Positions 23,841 to 35,340 of a stretch of DNA of 64,000 nucleotides are shown here, piece after piece. Made by a program: the position numbers and the translations under genes. The DNA is from Vanilla planifolia (lineage: Eukaryota; Streptophyta; Magnoliopsida; Asparagales; Orchidaceae), in the NCBI GenBank assembly GCA_023846275.1, contig JAIUJO010000091.1, positions 1,362,803 through 1,426,802 of the forward strand. Direction: 5' to 3'. Below the pieces are notes generated by a model, which ran no database searches, was not told where the DNA came from, and saw nothing but the letters and a program-made list of their open reading frames with translations. Within the stretch, counting starts at the first letter, position 1; the number at the start of each line of letters is the position of its first letter.

Positions 23841-25920
23841 GGGCCTAATGAGTGGTCAAAATTAGAGATTGTATTAATGCTTATCTTATAAAAACTAAGG
23901 TCTTACAAATGCACATCAATATAATGCATAAGAATCTTTTGTGCATGATTTTATAAGACAACCCTAAATTGATAAATTATATTGGTAAATATCCTTTTTC
24001 ATGGATTGAATAAAGAAATTATTAATTATATCATTATTATTCATCATATCAATTGTGAGGTTATTTGGAAAAAATTAATCTATGTGAACAATTTAGGTAA
24101 TTTTGTTTTATAAAAGGTTCATGTTAAGATCACACCATACTTATCATAGCTTCAATTGACTTGACTTATGCATCACTTGTTTAGTAGAGTTCAAAAAACA
24201 CTAATATGTTATAGTACAAACATATGGCATAATAAGCCTCATCTGGTTGATTTTGACACTTGTTTGAATTGACTAACATTACGTTAAAATGATAATTTAT
24301 AATTATACAAAAGATAAAGTCTAATGCAAACATTTGTTATGATAATGTTATGAAATATACATAACTAGTAAAATACACAATACTTAGTATCAAACATAGA
24401 TCTTGATGGCCCTCGATACTTGCATATGATATGTAGGTAGAGTCATTCATGTAGAAAGGGATTGTGTTTGTGAGCCGTATTACTTAGAAGTGCAATGCAC
24501 AATGCCAATATGCGTAGGATATTTTTGATGTGTGTTCTCGTCGATGAGCAGAATTGGAGTGTTAAATACTCATCTAGATGTAGCTTCTATATGGTAGGTC
24601 AATATTCATGTGAAATAAGTTGTTGTGATGTAAGGTATGCTTTTGTTGTGTAAACAATATGTTTATAATAGGAAATATATTTAGAGTTTTATGTATTATG
24701 AGGGAAAAGGAATTTTTACTTAATTGACATACTACCATTTGGATGAAATAATGAGTACTAAAATTCCTATATATAGACCTCCTTTTTCGCCCATAATGTT
24801 GTTAAGAAAAGTATGGTGGATTTCAATTATATTCAATCATCAAGGATCATTTCACTTAATGGGTGCTCTTTTAGTTGACTTTTAAAAAATAATCATTTTT
24901 TAATAACTGAAGTCCTTTCCTCTACTACTGTAACATAGCACTTTCATACATTCAAAGTCGTAAAGATCTCATGATTTTCTTTTGTAACCTCTAATCTCAA
25001 TTTATTAGTGATATTTATTGCATATCTACTCAATTAAATTAAGGTTAATTTTTTCTCAATTTCGTTGTGACTCCACACTTGAAAAACCCTTGGCTCCATT
25101 TATGTGCAAGGAAAGATCCTAACTAAAGACTTTCTAATGAGCAGATGAGTAGCAACCATACAATGAGTCATCATGGTGCCACAACATTTAGTTCAAAAGT
25201 AATGACTTTTGTTAGCAGACATTGGAAGGATTTACTCCAAGGCTGGTAGTAAAGTTCGTTATTAAGGTAAATACTACTTGGATTCTTTTTATTGCAGGAT
25301 TCTGAACACAATTTTTTTATTAAAGAATGTTGATCTTAAGCCTTCTTGCACTACTCATGTTGATGCTCAATGTGGCCTAATGGTTTGATATCTTAAAACT
25401 TTTAAGTGATTTACTTTCTTACACTTTTCTTCATATTTTCTTTTTATGAACAAAAATGCTAAAAATAAAGATCAGGAAAGATTTTGGATTATTAAAAAAT
25501 TGATTAATCTTAATTCTCCTTCTTTGATTGCATAGAATAGTAAACAAGTTGTATCAAAGTGGGTTGTTACTTTGATTAGAGAGGTTCTCTATTCCATAAG
25601 CCTAACATCATAGAGTAGATCCTCTATAGGAAAATTACATTATTAATTTTTTAAATATGGAAAATCCTATTTGGGAGCTTGCACAAGTACCCACCAATGT
25701 TCATGTGTCAACAATTTTCATTTTGGCAAAGTCCTTTCCAACTATTATGTCCAAAAAGATGTTTTAAAGTTGAGAAAATTATTTGAAATATTCATAACTT
25801 TATTATGAATGTTTCTTATGAACATTAGTCCTTAACTTTATTCAAATGATATAATATTTATTTTGTTCTATATCATATGAAATTTGTACTAAAATGTTTA
25901 TGCAAAAAACTTTCTTTGAT
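23841..25920. other. Unassigned DNA with an LTR-like promoter patch
   Basis: No gene recognised. Around 24768 a TATATATAG motif is followed by the less AT-rich ACCTCCTTTTTCGCCCATAATG. About 270 bp later comes TTTCGTTGTGACTCCACACTTG near 25060, which looks like an LTR end plus a non-Met PBS. This combination suggests another old LTR at about 24.4-25.07 kb, but no partner exists here. A partly open plus-strand run at 25440-25570 (KNKDQERFWIIKKLINLN) is unidentified. Confidence 0.35.
24768..24776 (+). promoter_or_regulatory. TATA-box-like motif in a possible LTR
   Basis: TATATATAG followed by a locally GC-richer stretch, as in LTR U3/R junctions. Such motifs arise easily in DNA this AT-rich, so support is weak. 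Confidence 0.25.
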
Positions 25921-25929
25921 GCTTTGTGT

Positions 25930-26474
25930 GTGTTAGATGGGTAATATAAAAAAACAAAATGTAATAAGAATAAAAGGAAGAAGAAGAAAGGGAAGAAATG
26001 GAAGAGAAGGAGGAGCCCAAAAAATACATTGCAGCTTTATTGCATAATATCTCATTATTGCAGCTTTATTGCATAATATCTCATTATTGAGGTAAGTGTC
26101 CTACATGTGACAAAGTTAATTTGAAAATTTTATTTTATGATGAATAATGTTCTTCCATTGATGAATTGCATGATAAATTTGCAAAAAAAGAAGAAATATT
26201 TTCTTTGCAAAGAAATATTGCACTTTGCATGAGAAACACATTAATGATCTTGAAATGAAATGTGATTAACTTAAGAAAATATGAATCACTAACACTTGAT
26301 GATTATTTGAAGATTTCTTTCAACAATGAATTACCTGCAAAAACGAATTTCTACGACAATGTTCGCTTAGAACTTCATTCAATTTTCATTTATTTGATAT
26401 TAGAAAATAGGTTGCTCAAAAAGAAAACTTTGGATTTCAAGAATAAAAAATATTCTATAGTTTCATTTTTATGA
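25930..26474 (+). pseudogene. Possible copia gag C-terminal coiled-coil remnant
   Basis: A lysine/arginine/glutamate-rich stretch (about 25970-26015) is followed by SSIDELHDKFAKKEEIFSLQ and LHEKHINDLEMKCD, broken by one frame change. It continues into an open frame at 26262-26474 containing ENRLLKKKTLDFKNKK. This order (basic region, then E-x-DEL coil, then heptad-like coil) resembles the extended gag C-terminus of Sirevirus/Tork-type copia elements. No zinc knuckle or protease was found, so the assignment is tentative; it could equally be a non-retroviral coiled-coil pseudogene. Confidence 0.28.
26028..26085 (+). repeat. Perfect 29-bp direct tandem duplication
   Basis: Two identical units beginning ATTGCAGCTTTATTGC lie head to tail. 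Zero mismatches in otherwise heavily mutated sequence imply a recent replication-slippage event. Confidence 0.9.
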
Positions 26475-27950
26475 ATGTAATTATTTGATCAAAAATAGTT
26501 TTAGCATATACATGATATATAAATATGCATGTATTATCACAAACTCTCCAAAAATTTAAAGTCAGAAAATTTATGCATGAAAATGCCTTATCATCAAAGA
26601 GCAATTTGTATGCTTTACATATGTATCATCAAAGGTAATATGGAGTTATTTCTATAGACTACATCAAATCTTATTACACTACTCTTGGAGGAAAATAATT
26701 TATTCAATTCCAAGCAAATATGCTCAAATTCATAGGTGACATTATTTTGGATGCAAAATTAAAAAACTTAACACTCACCACACACTAGTACCTCTAACAA
26801 ATACAAAGTTTTTTTGGGATTCCTAAATACAAAGCTTTGGAAATGATGTATTTCTCCCTAAATATAAGCTATTGTAGGGATTGAAATTAACTTTGTTTAA
26901 TTAATAATGAAATACTTTATTTCTCATAAAGATTAACATCTTGAACTATTTGATTTGGGATCTATTCTATGCGAGTAGATAATATTATGTCATCATGGTC
27001 ATTGACATTATAGGCTAACTGTAAAATCTATTTACAAATAAGTATTATTGGACAATTTATTCACCACTATTGGCTAGATGTTATAAAATTTAGTAGAAAT
27101 GTATTCATAATAATTAGCTTCAGGAATTGTCCATGTTCCCAAATTTAAACATCTAGTAATAAGTATTTAAACAAAGTATAATGCTATAAGATTTTAGGAT
27201 CAATAAGGATAATCATTTGTGAATATTACTCAATTATTCAATTAATTTTGTTTAACAAAAAATCAAGCCTCACCAAATTAATAAGGATGAATCCTATGTT
27301 ACTGAAAATAAGTTGAATAAGGAATCCAAATGAACTAACATGCTAATTCCTTAAATATATATATGTTGTGTATTGTTTTCTAATTACTAAAAATCTTGAC
27401 TCATAAGTATTTAACCCAATCTTAAATTTTCAAATCCCAACAAATTGTTTGGCATAGATTAGTTATGGTTTTCAAAACATGTAAGAAATAGTGTATGTTC
27501 TCACGACAAGTTATCATGTAAGAAGGCATGACCATTACCCATTTTATAGTGGCAAATAATGTTAAGTTATGATGCACACACTTATTTTCTTGTTAAGGAA
27601 TGACTACTTAATATTCTATATCCCGAATAATCTTTGTTTTTGAATTTATTGAATACATGAGCAACAATAATAAATAACCAAAAGTTAAGTGGTCAATGGT
27701 TGCGATTGATAGGTAGTGATATTATTAATGAATAATGTTAATTTCAAGTTAAAGTGGAGTAACTGGGACACCTAGAGGTGAGTTCTTAAGCTCACCCATA
27801 CTTATACTAAGTGAGTAGGCTAGCAAGTTTTTGTTGTAGGTTTTGAGGGCCACACCTTTCTTAACAATTCATTTATTGAGGTTGTTTGCTAGGTAACTAA
27901 CTTTCACTAGTTCAAATCAACCAAAGAGAACCTTCAATGGTCAACAAAAC
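26475..27950. other. Unassigned AT-rich DNA before LINE-B
   Basis: No domain, RNA gene or clear repeat seen. Upstream LINE-B sequence or its 5' UTR may lie in the last few hundred bases. Confidence 0.4.
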
Positions 27951-27989
27951 ATTATTTTCAATGAAGAAGAAATTGAAAAAATAGACACA

Positions 27990-28560
27990 CTATTCAGGCC
28001 TGAATTAATGAGGAAATTTTCATTGATGTTTCCAAATACGAAAGTGATGTTAGTGGTGTTTATGAAAATAAAACTTTTCAATGACTAAAAGGTATCATTT
28101 TAGGATAACTCAAATGTACTAATTAGATTTTATAGATTATTTGAGATGTTGACTTCCCCAAGCATGGAACATTAGTGATTTTAAGAGAACAACATTTAAG
28201 TGGCATCATGAGTTTCACGTGAATGTTGTTTGAATCAAAATTAGCTCTAATTTAGGTTTCATTTTAGTTTTTCAATAAGGTACCTCTGTACTTCATAGAT
28301 TGGTTCTAACAACTCTTATACAAGTGACTATATCTATTGTGAACCTAACTAGACTAAGCATATACAAGTTGTGTGTTGAAGTGGATCTACTGAAGGAATT
28401 ACCTAGTTGAATTTGGGTAACAAAAAATTTTGAAACTCAAATAGATTATGGAATTGAATTTGATATGCTAACTTAGTTATTAAATTGTCTTCTATGGCCA
28501 ATATCACAACTTTCTTCAATGTAAAAATAGTAAAATGTCATCAAATATGCAAGCTAAAAT
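27990..28560 (+). pseudogene. LINE-B ORF1, DUF4283-like
   Basis: Reads ILREQHLSGIMSF, then LALI-x-VSF-x-FFNKVPLYFIDWF near 28240-28305, then LYLL and LKWIY and NYLVEFG. The family has W...F.P......VPVWV.IP.LPL.FFD...L..IG..IG.PL.LD..T.......ARVCVEVDLLKELP..VWI, and the order and spacing agree. A cysteine-poor stretch at 28490-28530 (YGQYHNFLQC) lies where the CCHC zinc knuckle of these proteins sits, but the ligands are mostly lost. This protein normally binds the LINE RNA. Confidence 0.65.
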
Positions 28561-29154
28561 AACCACCAACAAATTTGAATGAATAAAATCTCACTAAGCC
28601 ATTATTTATGAATTAGGCAACATTCTAAGTGAAAAGTGACACCATTCTAATAGTTTCATTTTGGATAGGATTGTTGTATGAAAAAATATTGAGTCATAAC
28701 GAAATTCTTCCACTATAAGGAAGGAGTATAAAATGTCACAAATGGTTTAGCTGATACAGTTAGTAGTAGAATTTCCACATGCTTAGGAAAAACCAAGTTT
28801 ACAAATGAATTAACATGGAAGAATGTAAATGTTTTAACCAAATTATAGATAATTAGGTTTCCTTTACGAAAAGCCCAAAGATAGAATAATGAACTATGTT
28901 TAGTCTTTGAATTAGTAGTGTCTTACAATAAAGCTTATCAGCAAAAACACTTACAATCATTTTAAAATTTTTCACAATGACTAGCTTAAAAGATCAACAA
29001 ATTCTAGTCTAATGTAATCTAAAAAGGTAGATTTCAACTTAGTTTAGAATAGGCACTTGAAGAGAAATATTAAAAATGGTTTAAGAGGCATCTTATTTTG
29101 AATAAGATTTATAGATGTGCCTGATTTTCTCAAATTTCATAACAAATGTCTTTT

Positions 29155-29860
29155 ATTGAATAACATCATAACTTGTAATATAAGAGGCACAACAAATAAG
29201 AGCTTTGTGTAGTTTATTCTACTTAGCACAAACGGTAATTTTAATTTCCTTCATGGAACTTATGGCTAACAATAACTTATTGCATAATATATTTTAGAAA
29301 TTTGAAATTGAGAACTACATTCACAATAAATCCAATGAGATTTGGCTATTATGGATGTAAAGCATCCATTGTGAAACCTTAAATGAGGATGAGTAGTGAG
29401 TTGACTTGCTTATTGATAATCCATCGAAACAAGATGGTGCCTATTATACCTATGTGTATGCTAAACTTAAGTGCTAGATGAAGAACACATTGATACAAGG
29501 TGACTCAAATATTATAGGAAATGAAAGCTCCATGGATAGAAATTAAATACTTTAATGTAGTAAATATAGTTGATGGATACAAGTGTCCCTCCAATCTTAG
29601 GTGGGAAGTAATGAGTTAATTCATTGGTTACATCTGTCAATGGTGCATTACAGAGCTCTCATCCATTGGGCCTTTATTTACTTGGATAAGGAAATGAAAA
29701 GGCAAATGGTTGTAGAAAAGGTTACATTGATTGTTAGAAAATCATGCTTAGATTGATCAATTCTTGGCAACAGTATTGCAATATATATGTTGAAGTGGAT
29801 CAAATTATTCACATTCACTTCAATGTAGAAGAGATATTACTTCTCTGCCAAAGTTGTTAG
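29155..29860 (+). pseudogene. LINE-B APE-type endonuclease remnant
   Basis: Nicks the target DNA for LINE insertion in intact elements. Motifs in order: NNIITCNIRGTTNKSF at about 29161 (family IL.WN.RG......); NEIWLLWM near 29336 (family GGIWLLW); DLLIDNPSKQ near 29411; GDSNIIGNESS near 29502 (family GDFNEI); and IGPLFTWIRK at 29668-29697 (family GP.FTW), followed by a KGKWL segment, HA-x-IDQFLATV and YSHSL (family LDR.L.N..W...FP.......SDH.P). Asp in GDFN is kept but Phe is Ser; the final SDH appears as SNYSH. Several stops interrupt the domain. Confidence 0.8.
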
Positions 29861-29899
29861 AAAATGTTTGTGAAATTTTATTATTAGTAAATATTCAAT

Positions 29900-30440
29900 A
29901 AATGTTTCACTTCTAAATTCACTTCTATTATTGCATCTAATGAGAACTAAATTGTAACTGAGCTCATTTTCATTTTAGTTATCAAGATATGAAATTGTCC
30001 ACAAAATTTACTCCTTTTTTGTAATAAAATTATGTATGTATACCTAAAATAGTCATCTAATACACCTAGTCCATATTTCATATGTCCTATACTCAAGTAG
30101 TGTATATGTCTAAACAATTTAGTTCAAAAAGTTCAAAACACATACATAATCATCTATAAAGACGATTTTGTTAAATGTTTTAATCATTTTTCTAAAGGTA
30201 TGTGTTCTAACATGAAAAAGTCTTCTATGCAACAAGTTAAAGTCATTAACATGAGACACAAAGATTTTATTTAAGAACTATTTAATTCATTCGAATCATA
30301 TAAGTGCTTTTTCTTTTAGTTATAATAACTAATACATTTCCATATTTACTTATTTTACATGTTACAAAATCAAATAAAATACTAAACTTGCTATCACATA
30401 GTTGCCTAATGTTATGAAAATTATACTTCAAACTTTAAAT
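29900..30440 (-). pseudogene. copia GAG-preIN and integrase core start
   Basis: RQLCDSKFSILFDF near 30395 (family LSQLCD.G..V.F); then LHRRLFHVRTHTFRKMIKT near 30235-30175 (family LWH.RLGH.....L.KL); then DDYVCVLNF where the C..C pair of the HHCC finger was. The integrase core begins with IGHMKYGLGVLDDYFRYTYI near 30085-30025 (family GGKKYG.VIVDDYSRYTW), containing the first catalytic Asp. It is followed by KRSKFCGQF. The remaining catalytic DE positions are not visible before LINE-B sequence starts. Confidence 0.82.
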
Positions 30441-30539
30441 TAATAAACTTTAACAATAAAAATGTAAAATTTTCAATAATACTTATTCATTTATTATATT
30501 TCTTTAAAAATTCACTAAGTACTACTTTTCCTTTAACAT

Positions 30540-30610
30540 AGGATTCTTGTTGAGTGAATAAATTTATATTTCTTGTCATGTGTCTCAAACATCAACTATC
30601 AAAGAATCAC
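30540..30610 (-). pseudogene. copia protease active-site remnant
   Basis: FFDS-stop-CLRHMTRNINLFTQQE matches the family's W.LDSGCSRHMTG....F, with the catalytic Asp-Ser retained and the Gly codon turned into a stop. The rest of the protease toward 30430 is barely readable. Confidence 0.8.
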
Positions 30611-31429
30611 ACGTTTTACTTGTCCTTCAAAAGAAAAGTTTCCTATAATTATAAACTAATTGTTTGGTTTATGAATCCAACCCTTTTTAGGTCAGCCATA
30701 TTTTTGAGTAGATGAACTATAATTTCGCCTAACTAAGATGCAAACTTAGGAAATTAGGATTAAATATAAGCTTTAATAACAGCTGCATGTGTTGTGTAGT
30801 CAATTTGCATGCTATAATGACCCTGTAAAATATTGACATTTCCATTATCCCAATGAACATGAGGTATTCTCGCATTAGAAACAAAAATATTTCATCTAAT
30901 AAGTTTTCCACTTAATAATGAAAAAGTATATTTTGAATGATTTAATATCATTAATTCTATAACCAATGATACATGTGCTTAATTTTTTGTGCTAAGCCAT
31001 CATTAGCCTTTTACATGTTTATTATATATCTATTAGTCTAATCTCTACTATGTTCACAAAGACTTAAATATTTGTTAGTGTTTTGTTTTAGTTTTGTTGT
31101 ATTCCTTACACAAATAAATTAATTTTTGAGGTTATTTTTCATTATGGTAACTTACCTCTACTTCATTTAATGATGTTTCCTGTTCTTGTTCATCCTCTTG
31201 ACCCATCATCTAAAATGGCCCATCATTGCTCTCTTTCTCTTCATTTATGTTAGCCTCCTGGAAGTCAATTTAGGCTTTATTCAATGCTTTCTTTCTGTTG
31301 TTCTTGCTCTTCGCCATTGCATTGTTCTATTTTTTAATTTCATCTTACACCATAGGACATGCTGGTTTGATACATCGTAGTTTATCACACTCACAGTAAA
31401 GAATCTCCCATTTTCTTCCCTCTTTTTTG

Positions 31430-31482
31430 GACAATTCTTAGTATATCTTCTTACAACACCAAAATTTTTAGAAAAACACTCC
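31430..31482 (-). pseudogene. copia gag zinc knuckle, degenerated
   Basis: ECFSKNFGVVRRYTKNCPKK corresponds to C-F-x-C-G-x-x-G-H-x-x-x-x-C-P-K-K. First and last cysteines remain. The second Cys and the His are replaced, so zinc binding would be lost. It lies about 90 bp after the recognisable gag end, as expected. Confidence 0.75.
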
Positions 31483-31559
31483 AAAATTGGAGCTATGTTA
31501 TCTTCATCTATAGTCTTCTCTAAGGTATCTTCTTCTCTGTTAATGCTATTGTTTACTTT

Positions 31560-32070
31560 TTGTTTATAATTTATTTTTTCTAATCAAACCTTCTTCTTCA
31601 TTTCTCTTCTCTATCTCTAGTTCTTTAGTCATGAGCTCACCTATAAAGTCATCCAATATTATTGTAGAAGTGCTTGTAGCAATCTTGAAGTTTCATAGTC
31701 TTTTGGCAAAATTCTAAGGGTCGTTTTACATGTTCATTCATAGATATAGTCATTCCTTAACTAGCAAGTCCACTAATAATGTTAATAAATCAAATAAACA
31801 TTCTTTGAATAGATTCATTAGAAAGCATTTTGAATAACTCCTAACCATATGTCATCATATTTACTATAATTTCTTAAACAAACGATGTACCTTTTTATGT
31901 TACCATTAACTTATGAAAAAGTTTAAAAGAAATCTCTAAATTCATAATTTTATTAAATGTAACAACATTCAAAGAATAAATAAAAGTATTATAGCATTTT
32001 TTATTTAATTAAATTTTATGTTTCTTTGTATCCATTTTATTAATTTTTTTAATACACTGTAATTTTTTTA
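31560..32070 (-). pseudogene. copia gag (UBN2-type) remnant
   Basis: Visible pieces from high to low coordinate: KKCYNTFIYSLNVVTFNKI (family NA.A...I...L....F..I); HKLMVT then KGTSFV (family W..L...YEGT..V); LFKMLSNESIQRMFI near 31840-31790 (family LF.M...ESI.EMF.RF); FINIISGLAS near 31775; GMTISMNEHV; RILPKDYE (family ILRSLP..WE); and LDDFIGELMTKELEIEKRN at about 31660-31600 (family LDELIGSL.TYE). This is capsid-forming gag. Several frameshifts but remarkably good motif order. Confidence 0.85.
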
Positions 32071-34660
32071 ATGTGCATTTCTCTACTTGCTAACTACAGG
32101 GGATTGGCAATCCTAATATTTCAATAGAGAATATAATGATCACAAAAAGTGATGGCTTGTTAAAGGAAGCTCATAGGTTATAATTGTATTTGATGAGTCG
32201 AGTCTTAAATATTTCATATTTTATTTTAATGAACTTTTTTAATGTAAAAAAGATTTATATATAAAGAATAAGCCATACATTTTTAAAGATGGTGAACTAG
32301 TTATCTTCAAAGTACTTTGGATTGTTCAACAAGCCTCAAGGATTGAAGACATTGCATCAAATTTAAAATATTTTTTGTTATAAAAGTTAGTTTATTGATT
32401 TTAAGGTACTCATTTTTTTAAATTTTGAAATCATATTCGTGTAACAAAATTTTAATCATCTTCTTAATTTCACAAATGAATAGGATTCCTTTTTTAAATC
32501 TTATAAACCTTTTCATAGTTAAATCATATCCTTGTCAAATTTCATGTTAGTTTTTTTGCTCATACAAGATTGAATAAAAAAAATTAATTATATTAAAATT
32601 TTTAAAATTAAAATTATAAAAAAATTTACCACATTCCTGCTCCTGCTGAAGTATAAAGCACTCAGGCTAGGCTAGCTCAAGCAGGCATTCGCAAGTCTCA
32701 GGTCAGGAAATAATTGTAACTAAATTATGATGACGCCATTTTAGCTAATTATGATTTCCTAAACTAGATGGCGTAAGGCATCAGTTTGAGTTGGGTTGTA
32801 CATGAACAAAGTATGTGTATGGGTCAGGTCAGATCCATATAGACCTATATGTTACTAGTACGTCTAGGTGATGAATTTTTGTGCGCACAAGGGGGTAGCC
32901 AACCCCAAATAGAAATGAATGTTGGCCCCATGCGAGTACATATAAAGTCCAAATATTTTTTCATTCTTATAATGTGGGAATAAATCTCTTATGCCCATAT
33001 GCATCCAAAATTGAGAGTACTTACCTCTATTGGATCGTGCATTTTTCCCATTGCACAATGGAGCTCACCATCACTTTGTTAATCAATGAAGATTATCCAT
33101 CCCATCCTATTTGATCTCTTAGATCTAATAGTGATTACTAATTATGTTGAATTCATATAATTTACTCTTAGATCTGATAGCTGGAGCTTCGTCTTAACTT
33201 ATCAGATGACTAAAGATCTTTCTATCTTATCCTTGAATCATGTAGCTGTTAATTATCTTATTTTAATCCAAAGAATGAGATAAACTCTACCATTATGGTT
33301 GTTGAATTGATTGAATAAGATCTCATCCAACATGATCAGAAGGCCTAGATCAAATCTATCTTGGTTAGACTATTCATAACTCGTCCACTTATTTAGCATT
33401 TGATTTGATGGTTTGTATTGCCTCCAATCGGAACCAATGGCCTTGGTCCACCAAATGGCAAATTATTTAGCCATTACATTAGTTGTTTTGAAAAAAATTA
33501 TTTTAACCTATTTATAAACACTTTTAAGCTATTTGATTATAGCTTTTTGCATAACTTCTCTATGCTTTCTAACATATATAATCAAAGTTTTTCAATAAAT
33601 ACTTAACTATTGAAAATGAAATAAGTAACTAATATGAATCAATCTTTGACATCTCAACAAAACTCTGCTAAATATTGTAGTAATATAAATTTTATTGGCA
33701 AGTAGCTTCTCCTTCTCAAATCATCAAATTTTTGTAGTTAAGCCTCACACATCAAAACTTTTAAATTTTTATTTACCTTTACAAATTTAAGCTCATTGAC
33801 TTGTTCTATTAATCAACATGTATAAAAAGCTAAACAAACTTAGTATGTGAGATTCGTATAGTAGTTTTCACTTCAAAAGCATGTTTGCAAAAACTTATTC
33901 AAGTATTAATTTAAGCAATTATTCTCTATGGATAAACCAACTGAAACTTGGTTTTCTGAGAGGATGAATTGCTTGAAAAAATATTTTGACTTTTAAAAAA
34001 CTATTTTTAAAAACTATTTTAAAGTAATAATTTTAGGTTATCTATTTACCTCAAATAAATCATTATTAAACATTTTTGTGTAACTTTAATTTTTTTTAAA
34101 ATTAATTAATTTTATTTTAAATTTTTAAAGAGAATTTGAAAAATAAAGAATTAGGAATAACAAAAAAAGTAAAACAATCTTTAGTGATTCAATTTAAATT
34201 CAAACCTATAGCCTCCCTTAATAATGTTAGGAAAAAAACAAAACTAGTTAGTATAAGACTTTCAAAAAAAGATAATGCACAAAAAATGAAATAAAATAAA
34301 TGGGCTATGCCAATCTTTTAATGAAACAAGACTTGTAGAAAAACAAAAATTATAACTAGTGTTTTCAATTTGATGCAAACAATAATCCTATGCTTGATAA
34401 AATATATCACAATGCACAAATGTATTTTTCTTTTATTTGAATGAAAAAAAAGGAGAGTTGGAGCTCAAAGAAAGATGGGCAAAATAATCAAAAATAATAA
34501 TTAGCACGAGTTACTAAGGCTTAAATTTTGTAGCTTACAATGTTCTTATTCCTTAACCAATTTTTAATATTAAAAATTTTACTATTTATAGACATATTTT
34601 AATGACTAAAAGAAGTTGTAGAACATGCTAATTAGTCACTATGAAAAGAATGCTTTGAAT
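32071..34660. other. Unassigned DNA with a GC-richer patch
   Basis: No domain identified. 32640-33460 is less AT-rich than its surroundings and partly keeps CpG. Two AGATCTAATAG/AGATCTGATAG phrases about 60 bp apart near 33120-33180 hint at weak short repeats. Nothing supports a gene: the frames at 32864-33058 (minus) and 33418-33606 (plus) have no motifs. Confidence 0.4.
32729..32782. repeat. Short imperfect inverted repeat
   Basis: GATGACGCCAT at 32729-32739 pairs with ATGGCGTAAGGCATC at 32768-32782, leaving a 28-base loop and a four-base bulge. It could form a cruciform or be the ends of a tiny MITE-like insertion, but no target duplication is obvious. Confidence 0.5.
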
Positions 34661-34979
34661 TCAATAACTATTCAGAAATAGTTGTTCACAATCAATACTG
34701 GGTTTGGTGGCTCAATGGTGCTCATAAAATAACCATTACAATCCATATAGCTCATTAGTTGTTTTTTGAGTCAAGCATGGATTAAGAAAAATGAGAGCCT
34801 CACGATTGAAAATCTAGATCATTATATTGCAAATTCTGTAATTAGATCCAGGTAAATGATAAACGCTTACTTTATTTTAATGTAAATTTTTAAATCCCAA
34901 ATTAGTGTGATTGGTTCAAGGTAAATCTTAAATACAAGATTGATTTTAATATGGACCATTATATCATAAAAATGAATAA

Positions 34980-35215
34980 TTAGATTGCTAGATTGAATTC
35001 TAGAAATTTAAGAAAGGAAGATGAATCTTCAACCATTCGATCTTTGAAAATTACAATACCGGATGATTTGATTTAAATCTATACATTTCTGAAATGATGA
35101 TGAATATTTGAACATTTGATTATGATGACTATAGGTTCAAACAATTGGTTTTAGATCTACGTGTTTTAGAAAAGAAAATGAATTTTATATCATTCAATCT
35201 TACCACAAAAATCTA
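34980..35215. repeat. About 80-bp degenerate tandem repeats, three units
   Basis: Units start near 34982, 35063 and 35145. Each has an ATTTAAATCTA/TTTTAGATCTA-like opening, a GAAARGAARATGAAT or GATGATGAAT middle and a CATTYRATC/CATTTGATT end. Such short repeats are common in the U3 part of plant LTRs, and a TATA-like motif lies about 115 bp further on. Confidence 0.45.
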
Positions 35216-35330
35216 ATACTACACATTTTCTTCAAAATTTATGAAGTGATATATGCAAAACAAATTTCTAATTTTTGTCCCACATTGTTTTTCTAATTGT
35301 GAGGTAGTTGTATATAAACTTTACGTGTAG

Positions 35331-35340
35331 GTATATAAGT
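35331..35340 (+). promoter_or_regulatory. TATA-like motif in a possible LTR promoter
   Basis: GTATATAAGT lies upstream of a locally GC-richer stretch (AGGTTGGCTGCCCCC), and the 80-bp repeats precede it. The layout fits a retrotransposon U3/R junction. No mate LTR or PBS was located. Confidence 0.3.

Larger units (their letters stand above)
27960..29870 (+). mobile_element. LINE-B: ORF1 plus endonuclease part only
   Basis: The 5' portion of an L1-type plant LINE on the plus strand: a DUF4283-like ORF1 followed by the start of ORF2, the APE endonuclease. It stops about where endonuclease motifs end (29860), and minus-strand copia integrase sequence begins within about 50 bp. RT and RNase H are not found to the right of that copia element (searched by eye to about 35 kb). 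Either a deletion removed the LINE 3' half and the copia 3' half together, or the two fragments were joined by rearrangement. Confidence 0.8.
29900..32070 (-). mobile_element. Ty1/copia retrotransposon fragment, gag through integrase
   Basis: Read on the minus strand from 32070 down to 29900: gag (UBN2/retrotran_gag type), CCHC zinc knuckle, protease active site, GAG-preIN and the start of the integrase core. Gag-PR-IN order without an intervening RT is diagnostic for Ty1/copia. The gag N-terminus, the RT/RNase H and both LTRs are absent, so both ends are truncated. The lower end abuts LINE-B. Confidence 0.87.

Noticed and set aside
31186-31484. Opposing frames at the copia zinc knuckle (64 codons plus, 67 minus)
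   Set aside because: The plus frame is an antisense shadow. The minus frame is only the surviving piece of copia gag, already annotated as a pseudogene.
32640-33460. GC-richer patch as a possible gene or organelle insertion
   Set aside because: No open frame with conserved motifs and no recognisable chloroplast or mitochondrial gene sequence.
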